Shown piece by piece: positions 39,288 through 49,339 of a stretch of 64,000 nt of DNA (the stretch's first letter is position 1; every line of letters starts with the position of its first letter). The notes beneath the pieces are model-generated. The model was not told where the DNA came from and ran no database searches. It was given only the letters and a program-made list of their open reading frames with translations. Made by a program: the position numbers and the translations under genes. The stretch lies in contig JAQOTA010000052.1 of NCBI GenBank assembly GCA_029532415.1, forward strand, positions 62,001-126,000, read 5' to 3'. The DNA comes from Marasmius tenuissimus. Its lineage: Eukaryota; Basidiomycota; Agaricomycetes; Agaricales; Marasmiaceae.

Positions 39288-40177
39288 TCATTTGCGAGGA
39301 TTGAGACGATCTTCAATGTATATAGACATATCCTGTTGATGATCCAATAGATGAGCGCGAGCCCATTCTTTGATCTTGTCAAAGTTTCGACAAGTGTGTA
39401 TGACATCACTTCTCTCCTTCGCGGCGTGCGACTTCTCGGACCATTGCCAGACGATTGGGCTGATGTCAGCTGAGCACATCAGTGATTGTCGAATGCTGGA
39501 GATGCAGTGGCGCATATGAGGCGTATGGATGCCCTCCGGAGTGTTTGGATAATGTTCTGGATACATGGCTTTACGCATCTGATTCTGATAGAGCTGAGTC
39601 GACGACTCGTAAAAGAGAGTTGAGCACCTACCAAGCAATGAAGCTGATGGAAGACATCAAGTGCTATCATATAGTGGTCTTCCTCTCCTAGAACTGGATA
39701 GGTCTTATTGGGCATGAGTGCGGCTTGATCTCGTGGAACTTTATTGTAAGAGTCTGGTTTCCTATCAGCCATCAAGCGAAAACCTGGCAGCGTCAAGGTC
39801 TCACATTCGTAAAGACCCTCCCAGGCGGCGTCAACTTGTGCAGAGGGCTCTTGATCGTATATGGGAATATCGGGTCCGAAACCGCTGTGGAACTGGACTG
39901 TAGTATATTCTACAGCGTCTTGGGCGGGTGCTATAGAATTGCCATGAGTAAAACAGTAAACTCTGGCGAGCAGCTGGCACGAACAATACAAGGCTTGCCC
40001 ATGGGGCGGATGTGCTGGAGTCTTGCACGCCCAGAAGACGAGGAAGCCCAGATTGAAAGTCACAGAAAACAATAAGCAAATAAACAGGCCCCAAGGGCTT
40101 CTTCGAGTCCTTTGAACTTCGGGTGACAAGAGGTCATCCTGGTTCTGGGCCAGCGGAAGATAAGTAGAGGACGGCAT
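39288..40177 (-). CDS. UstYa/DUF3328 family oxidase
   Basis: Membrane-anchored member of the UstYa (DUF3328) family; characterised members (UstYa/UstYb of ustiloxin, AprY of asperipin, PhomYs of phomopsin) act in oxidative cyclisation of ribosomal peptides. Three exons, 40177-39805, 39753-39632 and 39584-39288, give 792 bases and 263 residues. A basic-flanked transmembrane helix (LFICLLFSVTFNLGFLVFWA) follows the short cytosolic N-terminus. The lumenal domain shows VEYTTVQFHSGFGPDIPIY, PSAQVDAAWEGLYE and both HxxHC motifs: DVFHQLHCL at the end of exon 2 and HMRHC in exon 3, then SLMCSADISPIVWQW. All expected catalytic-motif residues are present. The repeat-peptide gene starts 1.7 kb away on the other strand. 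Confidence 0.93.
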
Positions 40178-41858
40178 ATGTGCGATGTTGTCAGAGCGAA
40201 GACGTCCAACGTTCGTTCTTCATATACTATGCGAAGATGCCGACAGATCATGATCTTGCTCTCTCAGTTGTCGAGCGGTACAGATTTGATACAAGTCCAA
40301 TCTTTCGGAGTGAAGTCCCATCCCGAGAGTATATCACCGACGAACAGCTTTCAGCAATAGTTGTTTTTTTTTTTTTTTGCGTAGTCGAGGAACACAGGCG
40401 TGTCAACGAATCAACGAGTACGTCCTAAAAACTACGGCAGGTCAATCATAGAGTGATACTTGCTTTCATTTCACGGGAACCTTAACTCACATAACACGTT
40501 CATCATCATCGCTGTCCAGTCTGCCATGAAAGTCGCAGCCGTGTCATCTATCAACGTTCACCACAAAGCGTATTGGTACTCCTGAGATCTTGGCGCCCAC
40601 AGGTGCTCAAATTAGACAGTGAGTTTTGCGCACTGCAGTGACAGTTGTTGATTGAGCTTTACGGTCCCACCGCCCCAGGCCAGCATCCACGAAAAGTTCG
40701 TCATGAGCCAACTCAGACCCCTTGAAGTTGCCGTTAGTCCATTCGAATTGCCTTTCGAGCCATGCATCGGCGAGTTGTCGTCCAAGTGCGGACCATGGTA
40801 CCACAATGGCGGGAGATTCGAGAGTTCGCGTGGGTTTGGATAGGTTTAGAGTGAGCGTGGGATACGACTTTACACCGCTGGAATGATTACAGAATCACGG
40901 GCCGAACTTTCATCCTGCAACTATCACCAATATTTGACATCCTCTAAAACGGCACGTACACGCCAGTCTCTACCTAGAATCAAGCTAAATATCGGCTGTG
41001 AAGACCTCGAGCGTCTTGACTTACACCTCACGAAATCACTGAACCAATACACGGCTGGATTTTCCTCCGACTGTCGCATGGCGTGTCCTAAGGGCTCTCC
41101 AGGAAATAGCGCCGCAATTAGGTACTATCTATGCGCTGAAGGATCTCATACGAGGGTCATGCATAGCGGATAACCGGAACCTCTGATAAGTCTTGTATCT
41201 TCTGGATATGGCGGCCCACCGAAGCCAAATCATCTACTAGAACATCTTCTCGAAAACCCATCGAACCTGGTATAGAAACGAGTTCTTAACTCTGCCTTCC
41301 TCAGATATAACTCGAATGTATCCCGGAATACACAGACTCCCGCAACTGACAACACAGGCTCCAGCTGTCGAGATGTCCTGTGTCTCATGTTCCTTTGGGT
41401 CCCTGTTGATTCAATTTTTGTATCAAGTTTCCTTTGACATACCTAATTAATGTCCATCTGTCTTTCATGGTGGCTGTCCTATGTCTATTTTCTAGGATCT
41501 TGTAGGCCTTCAGATTCAACGGGTAAGTAAGTTTGTAACACGTATCACTCGAACTGTTCAGCCTCCAGTGACCCATCATTCTTCCAGGCCCCACAACGGA
41601 AATAGCCACGGTCCTCTCACATATCCGCCACTCTTGTCAAGGAAGACAAGAAAGGAATGGCTTGACACTACTGTTATACCACTTGCGGGAGTGGTGCAAC
41701 GCCGAGTGGAGGTCGGCAAGACAGCCCAGGAAAGATCTCAAACAGCCAACGTTGGCCTATTTAAGAAGTAGCAGTTTGAGCTGAAAAAACCAGCAAAGGA
41801 CTTCCCTGTTCAAGCTACTCAGAGCTCTCTCTTCTTCCACGTCTCTCACACGTCTACA
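40178..41858. other. Region between UstYa-like and repeat-peptide genes
   Basis: 1.7 kb with no gene I can support. It holds divergent promoter space for the UstYa-like gene, a T-run of 15 bases (40364-40378), overlapping open frames on both strands at 40607-40843 with no recognised family, and the promoter of the repeat-peptide gene. A relic gene is possible but unproven. Confidence 0.5.
41758..41765 (+). promoter_or_regulatory. TATA-like box of the repeat-peptide gene
   Basis: TATTTAAG lies 93 bases before the ATG at 41859, a normal distance for a fungal secreted-protein gene with a short leader. Confidence 0.5.
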
Positions 41859-42861
41859 ATGAAATTTGCCGTCGTCTTCGCCGTGGTGTCTGCGGCCAGC
41901 TTCATCGCTGCTCTACCCACCCCGACGGGTTCGTTTGCCATCCGTGTCTTCAAGAGGACGTTCTACTGATGGTTAAAAGACCTTCCGTCGCTCTCCAAGC
42001 TCCATGCAAGACAGACTACCAACATCTTCGCGGCGGACGCATGGGAGAATGAGTGAGTTCAAACCCTCAGCAATGTTCAGCTTCCCTCCTGACGAAGAGC
42101 ATCTGAATCTCAGAAACACACAGAACGGTGGGTTCGCAACACTAGAATGGAAGCCAAGTAGTGACGACGCAGCACCGACGACAGCCAATGTACAAGCGAC
42201 CAGGTTCGTATCCTACACCGAGGCCTTTAAGCTCGAGTTGACCGTGATTCCTGGTTGTCACCAGCTCCAAACCGCTAGGTGAGAACACTTGAAGCCCTAT
42301 ACAACTCGCTCACATGCGTTCTAAACTCTACAGGTGAACGAATCTTTGCGTACGCAGCTTGGGAGGAAGATGGGCAAGTCGGTCCAGTCTATCGCCATGC
42401 TTCTGGTCCTAAGTCTCTCCTTTAGAAACCAGAAACGCTCCATGCAGCATGGCAATGGTGGTAAGTATAGCTATGCTTGACGACTCGACCGCCCAGCTAA
42501 GACTGTCTAGATGATATATTTGCCAAATCCGCGTGGGCTGGCGTTCCGCGAGAGTAAGTTCATATCCAGTGCCTACAAGTCTGATGCTCGAAATTCGAAG
42601 CTCATGTGTTCTTACCAGGACCGGTCGACTCGCCCTCGCTAAGTACGATATCAGCCTACGTCCCTACGTATACAATGCTGACATTTTCTCCGTTTGATAG
42701 AGATGAGCCCGCCGGGGTTTTGACATCGACCGATGCCGAAGCCACTATTGCTCCCAAGTAGGTATCTTCCATGGCCTTCCAAGCACGGTACTGAAGCCTC
42801 TTCCTTCAGCTCTGGGACCCCCCCTCCCATTTTTGCGTTCGACGCCTGGGAAGCAGAGTGA
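41859..42861 (+). CDS. Secreted repeat protein, candidate ribosomal peptide precursor
   Basis: Not an open frame in any one reading; I built it by splicing. Ten exons: 41859-41928, 41980-42052, 42114-42203, 42265-42278, 42334-42373, 42426-42460, 42511-42553, 42619-42642, 42701-42757, 42810-42861. They total 498 bases, or 165 residues, with nine introns of 50-65 bases; one (42374-42425) has a GC donor. A signal peptide opens the protein (MKFAVVFAVVSAASFIAALP). Then four copies of a core IFAxxAW appear at residues 39-45, 86-92, 110-116 and 156-162, plus a weaker one at 54-60 (GFATLEW). The last core sits at the very C-terminus (IFAFDAWEAE). A dibasic KR, a possible Kex2 site, is at 99-100. The multi-core secreted layout is that of dikaritin precursors such as UstA, and a UstYa homologue lies 1.7 kb upstream. 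Seen: exons, repeats, signal peptide. Inferred: precursor role. The alternative is a repeat-containing secreted effector or structural peptide. Confidence 0.8.
42024..42852 (+). repeat. Five core-peptide repeats split over separate exons
   Basis: Cores of eight codons lie at 42024-42047 (IFAADAWE), 42130-42153 (GFATLEWK, diverged), 42342-42365 (IFAYAAWE), 42516-42539 (IFAKSAWA) and 42829-42852 (IFAFDAWE). Each is in its own exon. The alanine before tryptophan uses four different codons (GCA, GCT, GCG, GCC) in the four good copies, so the protein is conserved while DNA has drifted. Confidence 0.88.
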
Positions 42862-43540
42862 ACAACAATATCAATCGTGACGGATAACTAGACCTAACTT
42901 ATTGGACTCGGGCTCGGTGTTTTTTGTCTTAGATTTCGTGGACTCTGAGGTTTATGCTTGTACTTGTGTACGTATAGACTCGTATTTATTCTTGCGACCT
43001 AAGGGAGTCCCGACTCCCAACACTATGATGAGCTATTGGGGTTGACAATTTCCAGCTCTGCGTACATTGCGCCCTCTCGGACCTATGCCGACCTGAATCT
43101 TCCGCGTCGGATAGAAATATCAACATAACGTTCAGCATCAGGTCCCGGCATATCCTGGCCCGCTTAGTATCCAATAATTACTGAGACGGACGTTTCAATC
43201 TCCAGACGGGACGTTCCGTCGAGTTCCTGGACACATGCAGGGAGGAGAAAAAATCATGCAGTACGTATATGCTATGGCTTGTAGCCTGTAGAGCTATTTA
43301 CCCATTGACAATGATTAAAAGAGGCGACGAGCATGCATGATGCAACACAGATAAAACAATCCTGGAACGTTCCGACTTATTACAACTTGCTATCCCCGTA
43401 TACCTCGTGTTTTGATCGGGTCGGTATGTATATTTCACCTGTTTGTCTTCACATATAAACCCAACGACCAATGTCGTCTACTACATCCTTACCTGGACCT
43501 TGGAAGTGTTCACTCATTTCTTTCCTCTCGAACACCAGTC
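42862..43540. other. Intergenic, repeat peptide to hydrolase
   Basis: 679 bases between two plus-strand genes. Promoter of the hydrolase with a TATA-like box at 43453-43459. No other gene seen and no further IFAxxAW core. Confidence 0.55.
43453..43459 (+). promoter_or_regulatory. TATA-like box of the secreted hydrolase
   Basis: ATATAAA, 82 bases before the ATG at 43541; supports that start over the in-frame ATG at 43412, which lies upstream of the box. Confidence 0.5.
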
Positions 43541-44416
43541 ATGGTCGCTACCATTCTGCTCCTCTCTCTTTTCGCGCTCGCTGACTTGGTCCAATCATCC
43601 CCGTACACCAGGCGGGCTGACCCGGTCTGGAAGACACTACCGCCCACTCCTCAGTTACCGTCTCCCATCAGTACTGAGAAGGCGGCTATCGACAGCGTTC
43701 AGCTCTGGTTCCAAAAGTACAACGAGGCAGCAGGCGGCACTCCTGTTGTCTTCATACACGGCGGACTTGGATATTCAGCCTATTTCGCAGACGTGATCAA
43801 ATCCGTCATGAAGAATCACTACGTGATTGCTGTAGACAGGCGGGGCCATGGAAGGAGTACCTACGGAGCCCAAGATGTCTTTAGCTTCGAAGGATTCGCC
43901 AAGGACACCCACGACCTGCTCAAAGCCAAGGGAGTGAATAGCGCGATGTGGGTCGGGTGGTCCGATGGTGCCGCGACAACCCTCGCGGCCTTGATGGATT
44001 CAGGAATCGCACCCTCCATCGCAAAAGCGTTTGTCTTTGCCGGCTTTCAGAGCGCGAAAGACACCAATAGCTCTTTCACCGATACGGCGATTTACCAGAC
44101 GTTTGTGTCTCGTTGCGCAGAAGAGTACCCCGAGCTACAACCTGGAGCCAACTTCACCGATTTTGCTACGAAGGTCGGCACCCTCGAGAATACCCAGCCC
44201 AACTGGAGCGACGCTGCCATTGCGAAGATCGACGGTTCCAAGGTGACGATTTCGGGCGCAGACCACGATGAGGCCGTCAACCTTGCCGTCCCAGAGCATT
44301 TGCACTCCGTGATCAAGGGTAGCAAGCTTGTTATGATGACCGGTGTCAGCCACTTTGCACCTCTTCAGGACTCGGCACAGTTTTCCAAGAGGATCGAGGA
44401 GTTTATCGCTTCGTAG
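43541..44416 (+). CDS. Secreted alpha/beta hydrolase
   Basis: Intronless gene for a 291-residue alpha/beta hydrolase with a signal peptide (MVATILLLSLFALADLVQSS) and a possible Kex2-like site (TRR) just after it. The oxyanion region is PVVFIHGGLGYSAYF, the nucleophile elbow GWSDGAA (serine in GxSxG), the likely acid in ISGADHDE and the histidine in TGVSHFAPL. This order and spacing fit a complete triad. I start at 43541 because of the TATA-like box upstream and because it gives a clean signal peptide; an in-frame ATG at 43412 would add 43 residues. The substrate is unknown. It is the only single-exon gene in the accessory region, which may hint at a retro-copied or transferred origin. It might act on the nearby peptide product, but this is only proximity. 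Confidence 0.88.
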   Translation: MVATILLLSLFALADLVQSSPYTRRADPVWKTLPPTPQLPSPISTEKAAIDSVQLWFQKYNEAAGGTPVVFIHGGLGYSAYFADVIKSVMKNHYVIAVDRRGHGRSTYGAQDVFSFEGFAKDTHDLLKAKGVNSAMWVGWSDGAATTLAALMDSGIAPSIAKAFVFAGFQSAKDTNSSFTDTAIYQTFVSRCAEEYPELQPGANFTDFATKVGTLENTQPNWSDAAIAKIDGSKVTISGADHDEAVNLAVPEHLHSVIKGSKLVMMTGVSHFAPLQDSAQFSKRIEEFIAS

Positions 44417-44920
44417 AGTCACCACAGACTATGGTCGAGATAGATGAAGACAGTTACAGTCTGGTCGGAAGGGCAGCGTGCAATGATTCGGACTCCTTTC
44501 TGCTAGTCCACACTCATTTGCTCCATTTTACTCTTAGTTCCAGTCACCATGTTTCGTATTATGATTAGTATTTAAGCCTAGATGTAGTCCCTCGTTCTCA
44601 CCTCATGAGTAATATCCTTTTTCGATTCGTGGAAAGGTGGTTGGTGATCTTCACATAGCGTCTCTTGTCCGTGGTACTTGGTAGTCACAGATCATTCAGC
44701 CAGCTATAGACATCTATCAGAGTGAAGAAAGTGGGGGGAGACATTGAGAACTGCAACGTTGTGAACTGACTACACAGTCGGAAGTTGACAATGAGACGAA
44801 GGAAACGAGCGCTCAGAAACCGGCTAACAACGTGTCAACGAGCGCTTAATCGACATACGTTTCACTCTCTCTCGCTTGGACTCAAGGACTCACTCGCTCA
44901 CTGACACTTGTGACCTTGCG
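44417..44920. other. Intergenic, hydrolase to ALG10
   Basis: 504 bases between two plus-strand genes, with no coding evidence. It should contain the hydrolase 3' end and the ALG10 promoter. Confidence 0.5.
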
Positions 44921-46729
44921 ATGTCGTCTTATTTCATTCTATACTGTGGCCTATGTGTTACTATCTTAAAGGAGGTGAATCGGCTGGTTGATGAACCCTA
45001 CATGGTACGTGTTGGTCGTGCATTTGCTCTGCGGTTTCTCAATTTCTTGCCCACAGGATGAACCTTTCCACATACCGCAAGCGCAGGCGTACTGTCGGGG
45101 TGAATTTGACAAATGGGACCCGAAGATAACGACACCACCAGGATTGTGAGTATTCATAGCTCCCTTGGAGAGTTACTTGTTGACCGTTCTACAGGTATAT
45201 CATGAGCTTGATCTTCAAGAGGATTTTCATGTTTAAATGTAACTTGCAAATGCTTCGCCTTACGACCTTGCTTTCTCTTCTCGCCCTTCCCATCGCTCTG
45301 ACGCGACTTGTCTGCTTTCACAAAAGAATCCGACCGCCCTCATCACTCCTTGCCCCCAGTCCAGAAGCCATCCTGCTCAGCTTTTTCCCGATTGGGTGGT
45401 TCTTTGGATTTCTCTACTACACTGAAGTTCCCAGTTTGGTGTTGGTGGTGCTCACAGTCGTCGCCGCTTCGGAAGAAAGACATTGGCTTGCCTCAGTGGT
45501 AAGGGATTCCGTTCATGCCATTCCAATTTCCATTAACCAGAAGGAAGGAATCTAGTTTGGTCTTCTGAGCTGCACGTTCCGTCAAACCAACATCATATGG
45601 GTTTTATACGCCTTTGCCACTAGTCAACTGACACTTCTCCGATGGCAACGCGCTCCTCCGGGCTCACCGCCCCCACCCAGGCTTCACGATCCTCCAGCCT
45701 TGGCAGCCAGTCCAGGTTTTTGGTTTCCTTCCTTCCCCTACATACTAGTGACTAACCTTGTACGTCAAAGTTGACATATTCAAGGCCGTCCTCAGCGCAC
45801 CACATGTTATTCCTGGGCTCCTACTCTCGTTCGTGCCGTACACGTTGGTCTTGGCCAGTTTTGCGGCTTTCGTGGTGTGGAACGGAGGGATCGTTCTCGG
45901 TATGTGGTACAGATCGCGAAATACGTCTGGCGTCGCGGCTGATCGTTCTGGAAACTCAAAGGCGACAAGTCCAACCATATACCCGTGATGCACATTCCAC
46001 AAATATATTACTTTGCTGCGTCTGCGGCCGCGTTTGGGTGGCCTGTTCTTATTAGTGGGATTGGGGGTTTCCTGGGGTTAGCCAGAGAAATATACAATCG
46101 TATGTTTGGTTCGAAAACGTGCGTGTCGTGCCACAACCCTCGATCTTCGGTGTTAACTCAAACCAACTTTCCAGCCGTGTCCTCGTTCATGCGACCATAA
46201 TGGGTGCAATGGCCGTCACGGTGAAACTATTTACGTGCGTGGAGATACCCCTTCCCCGAACTCCGTCACTTATTCGTTGAATAGTATTCACCACCCTTTC
46301 CTGCTGTCCGACAACCGACACTACACCTTCTATGTCTGGCATAGAATATACATGTTTCACTGGACGGCACCATATCTTCTTATACCCGGATACCTGGCGT
46401 GTGCTTGGGCATGGTTCTTGCGTGTTGGTATGTGTAGTCTAACTTCATTCTCCTGACACAAAGTGTTAAACGAAGCTTCTCAAGGAACCGAGCAGTCCAT
46501 TCTGCAGACATTGGTTTTACCCGTGTTGGCATCGCTCACTCTCCTACCTACTCCCCTGCTGGAACCTCGCTACTTCTTGATTCCATACATACTCCTCCGA
46601 TCACAGATTACAGACGCTCCTGGTTGGGCTTTGGGCTTGGAGGCGGCATGGTACGGATTCATTAATCTAATGACTATGGGGGTATTCTTGTACTTGCCTC
46701 GAGAAGGAGTCGGTCGTTTTATGTGGTAG
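44921..46729 (+). CDS. ALG10: ALG10/DIE2 alpha-1,2-glucosyltransferase
   Basis: Adds the third and last glucose to the dolichol-linked oligosaccharide in the endoplasmic reticulum lumen. Exon 1 (44921-45004) ends in the family motif and continues in exon 2 (45057 on) to give [20 protein letters not shown], then [17 protein letters not shown]. Many hydrophobic segments follow, such as [20 protein letters not shown] and [20 protein letters not shown]. The late conserved block [20 protein letters not shown] is near 46295, and the stop is at 46729 (GRFMW). Around nine exons with 50-60 base introns. The middle part (45,500-46,000) has less certain exon ends. Family assignment is very strong. Confidence 0.92.
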
Positions 46730-46992
46730 AATGTCTATCAATAGCCAGATTTAGTACTCTAAGCGCGCGCTAAAACGGACTAACAACGGAACAAACAAGT
46801 GACCACGCGAGGTCGTTGCCTTTACGTGACTTAGTTCAACTTGAACATCTTCCAACAGAAAACCACGGGTTGCTGTCCAAAAGGGCCAGCCACTCAGACT
46901 GCGAAGGACGCCATTCACGACCGTTGCAACGCTCGGTTACGATTCATTCACGACCCATACTACTGTTTTTTTTACCTCAACCATAATCACTC

Positions 46993-49101
46993 ATGCCCCC
47001 AGATACGTCTTCTCATGCTGCCACTGTTCATCAGAAACCCTCCACTAGGAGCTCTATCCGCCAGTCCCTCAATTTCGCTTCGGTTGGAAAGGCATTTGCA
47101 GATGTCATGAATAAGGAGAGTCGCGAAAAGGAGAAGGAGAGAGAAAGGGATGCTAGGGACGCGGAAAAAGCGGGAAAGAAAGCGATGAAAGATTCTCATC
47201 GTTCCAGCATTGGGCTGAGAGGATTAGCTCCTCGACCTTCGCTCGATGCCAGACCATCGCCACCGCCTGCAAAGAGGCCCCGGACACCCGATTCCAAAAC
47301 TATCACAGCACGCAGAAGGAGCTCCATGGCTCACCATCAACCGGCTGTTGAAAATGCTGCAAAGTCACCCGATAGTGTTACACCTCAGAGCGCAGCAGTC
47401 CAGCGTACATCCTCGCTGCGTCCACGCCCCGGAACGTCATCTGGTCTGCCGAAATACCGTCCGAAATCTATCATCGTGGACAACAACAACACCGTGGCCA
47501 AGAAACCAGAGTCTCCCTCAGTATCACGAAAACGACATTCTATCTCAGAGGACGACAAGGACGATTCAGCTAAAGAACAGATGAAGCCCGGAACAGGAAG
47601 GACCTCTCGCCCTATTAGCCCGCTTCCTCATCGAGCGGCTCTCAAAGCAGCGTCGACCAACATCAATCCCGCTCCTTCACCGTCCCCTAGGCCCCAGTTG
47701 AAACATTCTACGCCCACATCAAGTGCCAGATCATCACCCACCAGACTGGCCAAGCATGTAAAGGCTGCCAGCTCAGAACAGCGCCCGCCGTCATCCTCTT
47801 CCTCCTCGAGCACGCCTCACACCCCTAAAGCGTCGCCTGCACGCTCCGGGGTACGTCCCGGTACGGGCAGGAGCAGCCGCAAGGGCAGTCTCGCCACCGA
47901 GTCCTCCGACGACTCCTCGTATCCGTCGCACCCAGGAATCCATGAATCTCCTCTGGTTCGTCATGTTCGTCAGCGATCGAGAACCGAAACCCCAGCGAAA
48001 GAGAAGGAGGTTAACGCAGCGAATATGTCGCACATCTCTGAAGCTGACAGCGAGGACGCGGAGGAACTAGACGTCGAGATGATGCTTGCTCCTGTCGCCT
48101 CCATCGGTGCACCCACTCCAGCCATGCCGAGACTGCAACCGTCTCGCACGCGCCAGAGACTAATTCCCCAAACGCCAAGCAAACCCAGTGTCCCGCCTCC
48201 AAATCGGGAGATGCTGATGCCCCCAGACGCTGAGAGCTCGCCCGCACGTTTACGAATTACACCCACCAGTGACCGTTCCGCGCCCCGTGGCTCCATTCTC
48301 TCATGGGAGCAATTCGCGACGGAAGCCTCCCGTACCCTCGGCGAAGAAGAAATGAGCACCATCTTATCTGACATATCTGCGCCCTTCCAACCTGGCCTCC
48401 TCTCACCCATGCCAACGGGCGACTTATCTCTTCCTGGCATCCCAGAAAGCCCTTGTCTGAGTGCTATGAACTCTCCCAGTGGGTATGGGTCTATTTCTCA
48501 TGTCCTGCTGCCTGCCGTCACACCGTCCCCTGCAATGCCCCGAACCAGATACAAAGATTCACCGGCCGAACAGTCAAAGGGGGCAGACGCGGCTCTGGTT
48601 CCCCTTCTCCGGTTGCAGCTGACTGCCTCAGAGAGTACTGCCAAGGAACGACTAGTTCAAATGCAGCTACTCGAGGAGGAGGTCCACAACTTGAAGCAGG
48701 CTAGGCATCGTGACGCGCAGGAACTATCACAACAGTTTGCTGTGTTGGAGCAACAGATGAAGGACAAGCTCGAAGGTGAGGGAAGGACTGCACAGCAGAC
48801 AGCACACCGAGTGGCTTTCTTGGAGGAACAGCTAAGCAAGGCGGAGAGGGCTAGGCAGAGCGCCATTGAGGATGCAGTTGAGCAAACGCAGAGGCGGATG
48901 CAGTCGCAGTTGAAGATTTCGATGAGGGTACAACAAAGGAAATGGGACGCCGCTTGTGTGGCTCAGGCCACGCATCGGGAATGGACTTGTGTGAAGGATC
49001 AGTGTGAGGATGACCTGGAGGCATCGGAAAGGGACAAGGAACTCATAACCTTCTTGCTGGGGGAGCTGGATCTTGCCCAGCAGCAACTCGGTCGCGTTTG
49101 A
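46993..49101 (+). CDS. Large disordered protein with C-terminal coiled coil, unknown
   Basis: Single long exon of 702 residues that I do not recognise. The N-terminal quarter has a basic-acidic alternating helix (MNKESREKEKERERDARDAE), followed by some 400 residues of serine/proline/arginine-rich disorder with many SP and TP sites (possible CDK or MAPK sites). A short conserved-looking segment (WEQFATEASRTLGEEEMSTI) comes near 48310. The last 150 residues (about 48590-49080) are a predicted coiled coil (QQFAVLEQQMKDKLEGE) with a helical tail. This layout fits a scaffold such as a cytoskeleton or spindle adaptor, but no function can be claimed. The start at 46993 is the first ATG of the frame. 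Confidence 0.75.
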   Translation: MPPDTSSHAATVHQKPSTRSSIRQSLNFASVGKAFADVMNKESREKEKERERDARDAEKAGKKAMKDSHRSSIGLRGLAPRPSLDARPSPPPAKRPRTPDSKTITARRRSSMAHHQPAVENAAKSPDSVTPQSAAVQRTSSLRPRPGTSSGLPKYRPKSIIVDNNNTVAKKPESPSVSRKRHSISEDDKDDSAKEQMKPGTGRTSRPISPLPHRAALKAASTNINPAPSPSPRPQLKHSTPTSSARSSPTRLAKHVKAASSEQRPPSSSSSSSTPHTPKASPARSGVRPGTGRSSRKGSLATESSDDSSYPSHPGIHESPLVRHVRQRSRTETPAKEKEVNAANMSHISEADSEDAEELDVEMMLAPVASIGAPTPAMPRLQPSRTRQRLIPQTPSKPSVPPPNREMLMPPDAESSPARLRITPTSDRSAPRGSILSWEQFATEASRTLGEEEMSTILSDISAPFQPGLLSPMPTGDLSLPGIPESPCLSAMNSPSGYGSISHVLLPAVTPSPAMPRTRYKDSPAEQSKGADAALVPLLRLQLTASESTAKERLVQMQLLEEEVHNLKQARHRDAQELSQQFAVLEQQMKDKLEGEGRTAQQTAHRVAFLEEQLSKAERARQSAIEDAVEQTQRRMQSQLKISMRVQQRKWDAACVAQATHREWTCVKDQCEDDLEASERDKELITFLLGELDLAQQQLGRV

Positions 49102-49339
49102 ACGCCTAATATTGACGAAAATTTGTGCATAACGCCATGACGAGTCGCAACATCATATCAATATTGTACGTTGATGTCTACTCTCACTTGCAGGATCTTC
49201 ATGACTAACCTCCTCTTCACCAGTGACGACTACATTCACTATTCCGACACTCGCTGTCGATTTGTGTATTATATACCCTTTCGTTTCTTCTTGCTCGTAT
49301 ACTTGATCATCTGTATTCTGTACTAGCATTATTATCCAT

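Noticed and set aside
40364..40378. T-run of 15 bases as a terminator or a transposon tail
   Set aside because: No target-site duplication or reverse transcriptase remains near; simple homopolymer is a better explanation.
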